Source: Chloroflexia bacterium
GTDB lineage: Bacteria > Chloroflexota > Chloroflexia > Thermomicrobiales > UBA6265
DNA: 6,904 nucleotides
Reading direction: 5' to 3'
Assembly: GCA_030430125.1 (NCBI GenBank)
Contig: JAUIGA010000183.1
Span: 1-6,904, forward strand
Shown piece by piece: positions 1 through 6,052 of the stretch. Position 1 is the stretch's first letter; every line of letters starts with the position of its first letter. The notes beneath the pieces were generated by a model, which was given only the letters and a program-made list of their open reading frames with translations, did no database searches and had not been told where the DNA came from. The position numbers were made by a program, and so were the translations under genes.

Positions 1-865
1 CCAGGACCGGAGCGCCGCAGGCCATCGCTTCCAGCACCGGCAGGCCAAACCCCTCGTATAGGGAGGGAAACGCGACGAGATCGGCGGCGCTGTACCAACC
101 GCCCAGCGCGTCGTCGTCGACGAAACCGGTGAGCACCAACCGATCCCCCAGCGCCAGGTTGGCGATGGTGGCGTGCAGTTCGCCCGTCATCCACCCTTCC
201 GGCCCCACCAGCACCAGACGATGAGGCACCTCGTCCCGGATCGCGGCGAATGCATGCAGCAGCATCGACAGGTTCTTGCGCGGCTCCATCGTCCCGACCG
301 CCAGCACATAGGGCCGCTCGATTCGATACTTCAGCCGAAACACCTGGAGCTCGGCTCCGGTGAGTCGCCGGATCGACGGCGACACCGCCAATGGGATGAC
401 GGTGATACGGTCGTGGGGCAGATCCAGCCAGGACACCAGGTCGTCGGCGGTATGCTGCGATATGGCAATGACGCGGTCGGCCGCTCGCGCGCTGTGCCGG
501 ATCGCCCCGACCAGCCAGGCGCGCCGCGCCAGCGGCACCACCTGCGGATACCGCAGGAACGCGAGGTCGTGCACCGTGACGATCCCCGGCGCGCGCAGCA
601 CCATCGGCAGCGTATTCACCGGACCGTGAAAGGCATCGAGGCGCCGGCGCGCGATGTCCACAGCCATCGCGGTCTGCTCCCAGGCAATTCGGACCGGCGC
701 GCGGCGCGACACCGGACCAGCCTTGCCGCCGAGGGCCACCAGCGAATCGCCGGGCTGCATCGTCGCTCGCAGGGCTCGTTCCAGCTCGTCCACATACCGG
801 CCCACACCGGTCTGCCGGTATCCGGCGCCGGCTCCCTTGAGCGCGACATTGATTCCGACGTCCAT
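1..865 (-). CDS. Glycosyltransferase family 4 (GT-B fold), 3' end outside the window
   Basis: Predicted cytoplasmic retaining glycosyltransferase that moves a sugar from a nucleotide-sugar donor to a cell-surface glycan, lipid or similar acceptor; neither donor nor acceptor can be read from sequence. Translating the minus strand from the ATG at 865-863 gives 288 open residues up to the window edge. The N-terminal GT-B half starts MDVGINVALKG, with a Gly-rich segment at 11-22, FHGP at 79-82, TVHDLAFLRYP at 97-107 and a DRVIAISQHT segment at 130-139. The C-terminal Rossmann half has VLAVGTMEPRKNL at 187-199, TGFVDD at 246-251 and the family signature EGFGLPVLE at 271-279 (the E-x7-E donor-binding motif), followed by AMACGAPVL. 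GT4 enzymes of this type are usually about 370 residues, so about 80 C-terminal residues are probably missing. The start is supported by AAGGA (878-874 on the minus strand), 8 bases upstream. It is divergent from the DUF427 gene, and no partner glycan gene is visible. Family call is firm; substrate unknown. Confidence 0.93.
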   Translation of the reverse strand, partial: MDVGINVALKGAGAGYRQTGVGRYVDELERALRATMQPGDSLVALGGKAGPVSRRAPVRIAWEQTAMAVDIARRRLDAFHGPVNTLPMVLRAPGIVTVHDLAFLRYPQVVPLARRAWLVGAIRHSARAADRVIAISQHTADDLVSWLDLPHDRITVIPLAVSPSIRRLTGAELQVFRLKYRIERPYVLAVGTMEPRKNLSMLLHAFAAIRDEVPHRLVLVGPEGWMTGELHATIANLALGDRLVLTGFVDDDALGGWYSAADLVAFPSLYEGFGLPVLEAMACGAPVL

Positions 866-895
866 CCCTCACGTCCTTGCGATGGGTCGAACCTG

Positions 896-923
896 TTGCG
901 ACCGGCGCCGTCCTTGCTATAAC
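896..923 (+). promoter_or_regulatory. Sigma70-type promoter with extended -10, upstream of the DUF427 gene
   Basis: The -35 is TTGCGA at 896-901, then a 16-base spacer, then TGC-TATAAC at 915-923, an extended -10 (TGn) with five of six bases matching TATAAT. Transcription would start near 930, giving a leader of about 40 bases before the ATG at 971. The same A/T core read on the minus strand gives TGT-TATAGC (926-918) with TTGCGC about 19 bases upstream, so a weaker overlapping promoter for the divergent glycosyltransferase is possible. Inferred from consensus only. Confidence 0.55.
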
Positions 924-955
924 AGCATCCAGCGACGCTCGCGCAACACACGGTG

Positions 956-960
956 AAAGG
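956..960 (+). promoter_or_regulatory. Shine-Dalgarno (AAAGG) deciding the DUF427 start
   Basis: AAAGG ends 10 bases before the ATG at 971. It makes 971 a better start than the in-frame GTG at 953, which sits directly before this site and has no purine-rich sequence at the right distance. Confidence 0.5.
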
Positions 961-970
961 CTACAGCAGC

Positions 971-1426
971 ATGACGCGCCCGCCGACCCAGAATGCAGAG
1001 CACGAACAGGGGAACGAAGGTCAGGATGCCTCCCAATTGCCGCGTGTCGATCGCGACACGCGTCGGATCGTCGTCAGCTTTGGCGGCGAAATCATTGCCG
1101 ACTCCCAGCGGACGATCCGGGTAGAGGAGCACGGGCATCCCCCCGTGTTCTACATCCCGCCCGAGGACGTCCGGGTCGAGCTGCTGCGATCCAACAGCGA
1201 GCAAACCTGGTGCGAGATCAAGGGAGACGCGCACTATTACGATCTCGTCGTGGGGGATCGCGTGTCGGAGTCGGCTGCCTGGTGCTATCCCGAACCGCTC
1301 GCCGGGTTTGCGGACATCCAGTACGCGATCGCGTTTTATCCCGGTCGCGTCGACGAATGCACGATCGACGGCGAGCGTGTCACCCCGGAACCGGGCGACT
1401 ACTACGGCGGCTGGATCACGTCCTGA
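971..1426 (+). CDS. DUF427 (PF04248) family protein
   Basis: A 151-residue soluble protein of the DUF427 family, whose biochemical role is not established. The first 27 or so residues are polar and Gln/Glu/Asn-rich and probably disordered. The domain follows: a beta-strand segment RRIVVSFGGEIIADSQRTI at 31-49, the family hallmark HPPVFYIPPEDVR at 56-68, LLR at 71-73, KGDAHYYD at 84-91, VGDRV at 94-98, SAAWCYPEPL at 101-110, AFYPGRVDE at 121-129 and a terminal GGWIT at 146-150. The spacing of the HPP..PPEDV, KGDAxYY, AAWxYP and AFYxxRVD blocks is what identifies the family. As I recall, many relatives continue past GGW into a longer tail; here the stop comes at once, so this is a short-tailed member. 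No signal peptide or membrane segment is seen. It has its own promoter and points towards the helicase, with 138 bases between. Family call is strong; function unknown. Confidence 0.9.
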   Translation: MTRPPTQNAEHEQGNEGQDASQLPRVDRDTRRIVVSFGGEIIADSQRTIRVEEHGHPPVFYIPPEDVRVELLRSNSEQTWCEIKGDAHYYDLVVGDRVSESAAWCYPEPLAGFADIQYAIAFYPGRVDECTIDGERVTPEPGDYYGGWITS

Positions 1427-1466
1427 GCCATCCAACCCTGGTGACCCCGTGGACCCAGGTCGCATT

Positions 1467-1498
1467 GTGACAGGCACACCCGGTCGTTCTGGTATGGT
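1467..1498 (+). promoter_or_regulatory. Possible weak promoter for the helicase-toroid operon
   Basis: TGG-TATGGT at 1490-1498 resembles an extended -10 (TGn plus TATnnT). The best -35 is GTGACA at 1467-1472, but the 20-base spacer is too long for a good fit. A start near 1505 would leave about 60 bases of leader to the ATG at 1565. Consensus matching only, so read-through from the DUF427 promoter is just as possible. Confidence 0.25.
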
Positions 1499-1564
1499 TC
1501 CTGATGGAACCCGGCTCGTCACATGCGAGCCACCGGCAGGCACAGCGTCGACGAAAGACGGATC

Positions 1565-4537
1565 ATGACGGAGCCCCGCGTTACCACCAACATCCCGGTC
1601 GGCCACGACCCTGGCCTCGACGACGGGATCGACGTCAAGCCAGCCCCTCCGGCACACGATCCTGTCATCCAGGCACGCATCGACCAGTTCGAGGCGATGT
1701 ACCCCTTTCCGCTCGACGCGTTCCAGCGCACCGCGATCGAGTCGTTCGAAGGCGGCGATTCGGTCATGGTGGCGGCACCCACCGGCTCGGGCAAGACAGT
1801 CGTCGCCGAGTATGGCGTCTTTGCTGCGTTTCGCGGCACCGGTCGTGTCCTCTACACCGCCCCAATCAAGGCACTTTCCAACCAGAAGTACCGGGACCTG
1901 CGGACGACCTACGGGGACGACGTCGGCCTCCTGACCGGCGACATCACCGAGAACCGTGATGCCAGGATTCTCGTCATGACCACGGAGATCCTGCGCAACA
2001 TGCTGCTCCAGAGTCCGTGGGAGCTCGATGATGTCGAGACGGTCATCTTCGACGAGATTCACTACCTCGCCGATCCCGACCGTGGTACCACCTGGGAAGA
2101 GTCCATTATTCTCTGCCCGGAACACATCCAGCTCATCTGCCTGTCCGCGACCGTCACCAACGCCGACGAGATCGCCGGCTGGATCAGCCGAACCCACCGC
2201 CATGTCCGCCTCGTCACGCACACGGCTCGACCGGTTCCGCTAGCGCTCTACTTTTTCCACGAAAGCCGGTTGCACCCTGTTGTCGACCACAACGGCGAGC
2301 ACATCGCCGATTTCTCTCGGGTCGGTGGCGAGTTGCGCCGCCAGCAGGGGCGTGGCCGGCGCGTGCGCGGCCGCGAGCAGATGGATGCGCTGGAACCCCA
2401 GCCGCACGAAGTGGTGGAGCGCCTCGAGGCGCAGCAGATGCTGCCGGCGATCTATTTTCTCTTCAGCCGCAACGACTGCCAGGCCTACGCCGAGCGCCTC
2501 GCCACGATGCACCCGCTGCCGATAACGCGGGAGCAATCCGTACAGATCGATCAGATCGTATCCACCTACGTCGAGAGCCTGCGCGAGGAGGACCGCGACC
2601 TGGACCAGGTTCAGGTCATCCAGACGCTGGCGCGAAAGGGTATCGGGTTTCACCACGCCGGGTTGTTGCCAGTACTCAAGCAGCTTGTCGAGGTCCTGTT
2701 CGCACGCGGGTTGATGCAGGTCGTGTTCGCGACCGACACCCTCGCGCTCGGTGTCAACATGCCTGCTCGCACCGTCGTCGTGGGGCGCATGACCAAGTGG
2801 GATGGCCGCCAGAAGCGGGCGTTGATCCCCAACGAGTTCCAGCAGATGGCCGGGCGCGCCGGTCGTCGCGGCATGGACGTGTTCGGGCACGTCGTGATGC
2901 TCTACTCGCCGTGGATCCCATTCAAGGAGATGCTCGAGATCGCGACCGGGCCGCTGTTTCCGGTCCAGTCCGCCTTCGCGATTCGCTACAACACCGTGCT
3001 CAACCTCTGGGATCCGCCACGCGGTGAGCGGGTCCGACAGATGCTCCAGCGCAGTCTCGCCCAATACCAGGCCAGCCAGCGCATCCGGCTCATCGAACAT
3101 GACATCCTCGAGGTCGAGAGCGATCTCCACGGCGTGACGGCCGGCTGCCTCATCGGCTACCCGGACGGCGACAACCTGCTGGACGAGTATGCAACCAGGT
3201 CCCGTGTCATGCAGTCGCTGCAGACACAGGAACGGCGAGCGAAGCGCGACCTGCGCGACGCGGAACGCGCGACCGAGACGACAACGCCATGGCCCCGCCC
3301 CACTCGCCAGGCGATCCGGCGCACCTTTCGGACGGCACGACCGGGTCTGGTGCTGCACCACCAGGACCTCGGCTGGATAGCCCTGCTCGGTCGTGGCCTC
3401 GATGCCGGCGTCGGGATCGCCCTGCGCCTGGACGACGCCTCGGTTGTGTCACTCGGCGAATACCGGGAAATCGACTACCTCACCGACATCCACACCGGCA
3501 TCCCCGAGGAACTGGGCGAGCCGGCGACAGTCGACGACGCCCAACGTGCGTTGGCAACAGTCGACCGCGATGCCCTGCTGGCCGGGTTCATCAACACCGA
3601 GGTGCCGGATCTCGACAGCATGGCCCAGGCTCACCGCGAAGCCGAATGGTCCCGTCGCCAGACCGAGCTCCAGACACTCGCATCTGCCAGCCAGGCGGCC
3701 ACCGCCGAGGTCCAGGCGGTCCGGGCGGCTCGGGAGGCGCATCCGTGTCACCGCTGCGACGTTCGCAAGGAGCACCGCCGGAACCTGCGCCTGCACGATG
3801 CCCTCGAACGCGAGCGAGCGCAGCTGATGGAAGCCCTCGAACGCCAATCGCTCGCCGAGGATCTTCGAATCCGAAATGTCATCCGCGGTATTCGCGATGT
3901 GCTGCACCGGTTCAGCTACATGCGCCAGGGATACCCGTCTCCAAAGGCCGACATGCTCGCCGACATGTTCGACAACGACGGCCTGATCATCTGCGAGTTG
4001 ATCGACCGCGGCCTACTCGACTCGCTCTCGCCCGACGAGCTTGCCGAGCTGTTTTCGTGGTACTCGTTCGACCGCGAATACCGGTATCCGAACCACTTCA
4101 CGCTGCCCCAGCGGCTGCTCGCGGTGCGCGAGAAGCTGGAGGGCGTGGAGCGGGACATCATCGGCGAGGAACGGGACCACAGGCTGTACATCTCGGAGGG
4201 GCACAATCCCGGCTTCTACGGCGCGGCCCGTGCCTGGTGCCGAGGCGCCACCATGGCGGAGATCGGCGAGTCGCTCGAAGTCTCCGAAGGCGACCTTGTC
4301 ATCACCTTCAACAAGACGATCGACCTCATGCGCCAGGTGCGCGACATGCTGCTCGATGTCGAGCCCGACCATCCCCTGCGCTCGAAACTCGATGCGGCGA
4401 TCTCGCTGCTGAAGCGCGGTATCGTGGCGCAATCGCTGGCCCTGGGGTTCACCTCCATCAGCGACCTGGACGACGAATCCGCCGCCGACGAGGAACCCGG
4501 CGACACCGAAGTCGACGACCCCTTCATCGAGGAGTAG
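1565..4537 (+). CDS. Ski2/Mtr4-type (HelY-like) DEAD/DEAH-box RNA helicase with C-terminal DSHCT domain
   Basis: Predicted cytoplasmic ATP-dependent superfamily 2 helicase of the Ski2/Mtr4/HelY group. The eukaryotic relatives feed RNA to the exosome; the role of bacterial members is poorly defined. Residues are numbered from the ATG at 1565 (990 aa). RecA1: Q-motif-like YPFPLDAFQ 46-54, Walker A APTGSGKT 71-78, motif Ia TAPIKALSNQKY 98-109, Ib TTEILRN 139-145, motif II DEIH 163-166, motif III SAT 194-196. RecA2: motif IV IYFLFSRNDC 296-305, motif V ATDTLALGVNMPA 389-401, motif VI QMAGRAGRRGMD 427-438. A winged-helix/arm region (about 460-640) and a charged helical region (about 685-770) follow, with HPCHRC at 726-731, then the DSHCT domain at about 775-965 and an acidic tail (DLDDESAADEE and on). 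A basic linker (RGRRVRGR) at 263-270 joins the RecA lobes. All catalytic motifs are intact. The in-frame ATG at 1523 would add 14 Arg-rich residues; an upstream stop at 1502-1504 limits extension. Start choice is moderate, as neither ATG has a good Shine-Dalgarno. Confidence 0.95.
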   Translation: MTEPRVTTNIPVGHDPGLDDGIDVKPAPPAHDPVIQARIDQFEAMYPFPLDAFQRTAIESFEGGDSVMVAAPTGSGKTVVAEYGVFAAFRGTGRVLYTAPIKALSNQKYRDLRTTYGDDVGLLTGDITENRDARILVMTTEILRNMLLQSPWELDDVETVIFDEIHYLADPDRGTTWEESIILCPEHIQLICLSATVTNADEIAGWISRTHRHVRLVTHTARPVPLALYFFHESRLHPVVDHNGEHIADFSRVGGELRRQQGRGRRVRGREQMDALEPQPHEVVERLEAQQMLPAIYFLFSRNDCQAYAERLATMHPLPITREQSVQIDQIVSTYVESLREEDRDLDQVQVIQTLARKGIGFHHAGLLPVLKQLVEVLFARGLMQVVFATDTLALGVNMPARTVVVGRMTKWDGRQKRALIPNEFQQMAGRAGRRGMDVFGHVVMLYSPWIPFKEMLEIATGPLFPVQSAFAIRYNTVLNLWDPPRGERVRQMLQRSLAQYQASQRIRLIEHDILEVESDLHGVTAGCLIGYPDGDNLLDEYATRSRVMQSLQTQERRAKRDLRDAERATETTTPWPRPTRQAIRRTFRTARPGLVLHHQDLGWIALLGRGLDAGVGIALRLDDASVVSLGEYREIDYLTDIHTGIPEELGEPATVDDAQRALATVDRDALLAGFINTEVPDLDSMAQAHREAEWSRRQTELQTLASASQAATAEVQAVRAAREAHPCHRCDVRKEHRRNLRLHDALERERAQLMEALERQSLAEDLRIRNVIRGIRDVLHRFSYMRQGYPSPKADMLADMFDNDGLIICELIDRGLLDSLSPDELAELFSWYSFDREYRYPNHFTLPQRLLAVREKLEGVERDIIGEERDHRLYISEGHNPGFYGAARAWCRGATMAEIGESLEVSEGDLVITFNKTIDLMRQVRDMLLDVEPDHPLRSKLDAAISLLKRGIVAQSLALGFTSISDLDDESAADEEPGDTEVDDPFIEE
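4529..4534 (+). promoter_or_regulatory. Shine-Dalgarno (GAGGAG) of the toroid gene, inside the helicase 3' end
   Basis: GAGGAG encodes the final Glu-Glu of the helicase and lies 6 bases before the GTG at 4541. It decides the non-ATG start and implies translational coupling: a ribosome ending at the TAG (4535-4537) is already over this site. Confidence 0.75.
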
Positions 4538-4540
4538 TCC

Positions 4541-5413
4541 GTGAGCGAACCCGTCTTCACCGACCTGCGTGTCGATCGGATGCGCCGGGCCGTCGATCGC
4601 GCCATCCCCTTCCTGCAATCCAGCGGCGATCGGCTGGGCGAGTCATGGGTGCGCCACCGGTGGCTGAATGGATCGGCCCGGGACGTCGTCGACGCGTTGG
4701 CGGCGTACCAGCAGACGGACGGTGGGTTCGCCGGGCTCGAAGTGGATATCTCGGCGCCAGTGAGCACCGCGTTCGACGGCCGGCTGGCCATGCACGTCCT
4801 CCTCGGACTGCGCGTGCAGCCCGACCGCGAGATCGCCGAACGGCTTGGCGCGTGGTACGTACGCAACCAGCACGAGGATGGCGACTGGCACTTCCCGCCC
4901 GCCGTGTACGAAGCCGACCTCGCCCCGTGGTTCGCGGAGTGGTCCTTCCCCAGCCTCAACCCATCCTGCTGCGTTGCCGGGTTGACGCATGAACTGGGCA
5001 TCGTGACACCGGAGACGCTGGCGCACGTGGCGCGGTTGTGGGATGAGAAGGCGACGCTGGACCAGGCGCGCTCCGGGGACTTCTACACGATGCTGCCGAT
5101 CGTGGAATACGTCGCCCACATCGACGTGGCCGACCAGGAGTCTTGGCTGGACGCGCTCGCAGAAGGCATCGGGCGCGGCGTTGCGTCCAACTCGTTCGGT
5201 GACGCCGGGCACGCACTGGAACACATCGTCGGGGGCGGTCCGGACCTGATAGCACGGCTTGATCGATACGACCTCGTGAAGGTGATCGACGCCGTGCTGC
5301 ACGACCAGCAAGACGATGGAGGATGGCCGACACCATACGACCCCGCGTGGCGCCCCTGGTTCACCGCCAGCACCCTGGTGCTGCTGTCGAACCTGCACGA
5401 CATGGTGGTGTGA
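4541..5413 (+). CDS. Alpha/alpha-toroid protein with prenyltransferase/squalene-cyclase-like repeats, function unknown
   Basis: A 290-residue soluble protein starting with GTG, 3 bases after the helicase stop. It carries three QW-like repeats typical of the terpenoid-cyclase/protein-prenyltransferase toroid: QQTDGGF at 57-63, NQHEDGDWHFPP at 109-120 and QQDDGGWPTPYDPAWRPW at 256-273, the last followed by TASTLVLL. Helical, Leu/Ala-rich stretches separate them. The length is well below class II terpene cyclases (about 600 residues), so it would form a partial or single toroid. The class II catalytic DxDD motif and the class I DDxxD motif are both absent, so a standard terpene cyclase activity is unlikely. 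A Cys-Cys pair (143-144, NPSCCVAG) and His residues at 150, 224 and 227 are visible, but I cannot assign them a metal site. No signal peptide or membrane helix is seen. Tight coupling to the helicase suggests a linked role, possibly as a binding or scaffold protein; this is inference. Fold call is good, function unknown. Confidence 0.85.
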   Translation: MSEPVFTDLRVDRMRRAVDRAIPFLQSSGDRLGESWVRHRWLNGSARDVVDALAAYQQTDGGFAGLEVDISAPVSTAFDGRLAMHVLLGLRVQPDREIAERLGAWYVRNQHEDGDWHFPPAVYEADLAPWFAEWSFPSLNPSCCVAGLTHELGIVTPETLAHVARLWDEKATLDQARSGDFYTMLPIVEYVAHIDVADQESWLDALAEGIGRGVASNSFGDAGHALEHIVGGGPDLIARLDRYDLVKVIDAVLHDQQDDGGWPTPYDPAWRPWFTASTLVLLSNLHDMVV

Positions 5414-5758
5414 CGGCACGTCAGTTGTAGACCCGGGCGTAGACGCGCTGGGGATCGCCGATGGCGACATTCGCTAGAATCAAACCAACGAGCCGATGTC
5501 ATCCCGAGCGGAGCGGCGCAGCCGCGCAGCCGAGGGATCCCCCGGCTTGGCCGGGCCGCAGGCCCAGGACAGCCGGTCCGTGGCTTCAACGCCCCTGCCG
5601 GCATCAATGATCATCGCCAATGAATCACGTGCCCAGAAAGACAGGACTGCTTCTGCACTGAGGGCCAGCCACACCAGGGAGTGCTTCGTCCTATCGGTAC
5701 TGAGGCACCTCCTGGTCGTCGATATGACATGTGTCGCGCTGGTCTGCCGCAATTGGCG
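5414..5758. other. Non-coding gap between convergent genes
   Basis: About 345 bases with no credible gene; the open frames that cross it are Arg/Ser-rich readings with no domain. It starts with a short perfect hairpin overlapping the toroid stop codon (TGACG-GCA-CGTCA, 5411-5423), with no T tract after it. The middle holds a structured repeat (5498-5565). The remainder, 5566-5758, shows no convincing promoter, RNA or gene remnant. Confidence 0.7.
5498..5565. repeat. Structured intergenic repeat of stacked hairpins (TCATCCCGAG...GAGGGATC type)
   Basis: The left part folds as one long hairpin. ATCCC (5501-5505) pairs with GGGAT (5534-5538), CGG (5509-5511) with CCG (5530-5532), and GCGGC (5513-5517) with GCCGC (5521-5525) around a GCA loop. 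Next comes CCCGGC-TTG-GCCGGG (5541-5555), which shares its last bases with GGGCC-GCA-GGCCC (5553-5565), so those two stems exclude each other. From memory, TCATCCCGAGCG...CGAGGGATC segments are common dispersed intergenic repeats in Chloroflexota and other bacteria. Only one copy is present here, so repeat status rests on that recall. The true element may extend to about 5609 (a GCCGGC follows). Its position between convergent genes would suit a bidirectional terminator, but there is no T tract. Confidence 0.55.
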
Positions 5759-6052
5759 TCAGTCGTCGCTTTCGGACGCCCGCTGCTCGAGCCAGGACCG
5801 CAGCGTCGTCTCGGCATCCCGGATTTGCTTCTGCCGGCTCGCGACCGCATCCACTGCTTCCCGGTTGCGTTCCGCCTCCGTCTCCAACCATTCGCGCGTC
5901 TTCGACGGCGCCGGCGATCCCTCGACCAGCCGCCGTTCGAGGAAGCGGCGAGGCGCGAACCAGCGTCCCAGGGTCTCCATCTCGACCTTCAACTCGCGAC
6001 CAATCACCAGCATCGCGGCGGTATCCAGCAACTCCGGGGTAATCGCGCTCAT
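5759..6052 (-). CDS. C-terminal domain of an argininosuccinate-lyase-like protein, encoded as a separate 97-residue ORF
   Basis: Starts at ATG 6052-6050, which overlaps the TGA of the upstream ORF as ATGA. The protein begins MSAITPELLDTAAMLVIG and continues with WFAPRRFLERRLVEGSPAPSK at about 31-51, then a charged helix (about 52-91) ending in SESDD. The order 'TPELLD..A..VIG', then 'F/L...R...GG/GSPAP..V/T', then a charged helix matches the C-terminal domain of argininosuccinate lyase, where E. coli ArgH has a segment ending in DKRAAKGGVSPQQV. That makes this the missing tail of the preceding ORF rather than an unrelated small gene. There is no properly spaced Shine-Dalgarno: TGGAG directly abuts the ATG, so translation would depend on termination-reinitiation or on a -1 frameshift. 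A sequencing or real frameshift splitting one gene is the main alternative. If it is a split gene, this is the 3' fragment. Confidence 0.75.
   Translation of the reverse strand: MSAITPELLDTAAMLVIGRELKVEMETLGRWFAPRRFLERRLVEGSPAPSKTREWLETEAERNREAVDAVASRQKQIRDAETTLRSWLEQRASESDD
6049..6052 (-). other. ATGA stop/start overlap between the two lyase-like ORFs
   Basis: On the minus strand the four bases ATGA hold both the ATG of the C-terminal-domain ORF and the TGA of the core ORF. The downstream frame is -1 relative to the upstream one. This layout fits either translational coupling of two cistrons or a one-base indel in a formerly single gene. Confidence 0.8.

Noticed and set aside
1437..1459. 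CCTGG...CCAGG inverted repeat after the DUF427 gene as a terminator
   Set aside because: Stem of only five pairs, a 13-base loop and no T tract.
1504..1959. Possible small gene starting at ATG 1504
   Set aside because: It is out of frame with the helicase and overlaps its conserved RecA1 domain; the protein is basic and without a domain.
917..2221. 434-codon open frame on the minus strand
   Set aside because: It is antisense to the DUF427 gene and helicase, whose plus-strand frames carry clear motifs. Its protein shows no recognisable domain, and long antisense frames are expected in GC-rich DNA.
2240..3361. 373-codon minus-strand frame within the helicase
   Set aside because: Antisense to RecA2 motifs IV-VI; no start signal or domain.
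3289..4992. 567-codon plus-strand frame overlapping the helicase end and the toroid gene
   Set aside because: Its protein is Arg/Pro-rich with no domain, and it runs through two well-supported genes in another frame, so it is a GC-driven shadow.
5744..5762. Imperfect hairpin over the stop codon of the lyase C-terminal ORF as a terminator
   Set aside because: Two three-pair stems with a mismatch and no T run on the minus strand; too weak to call.
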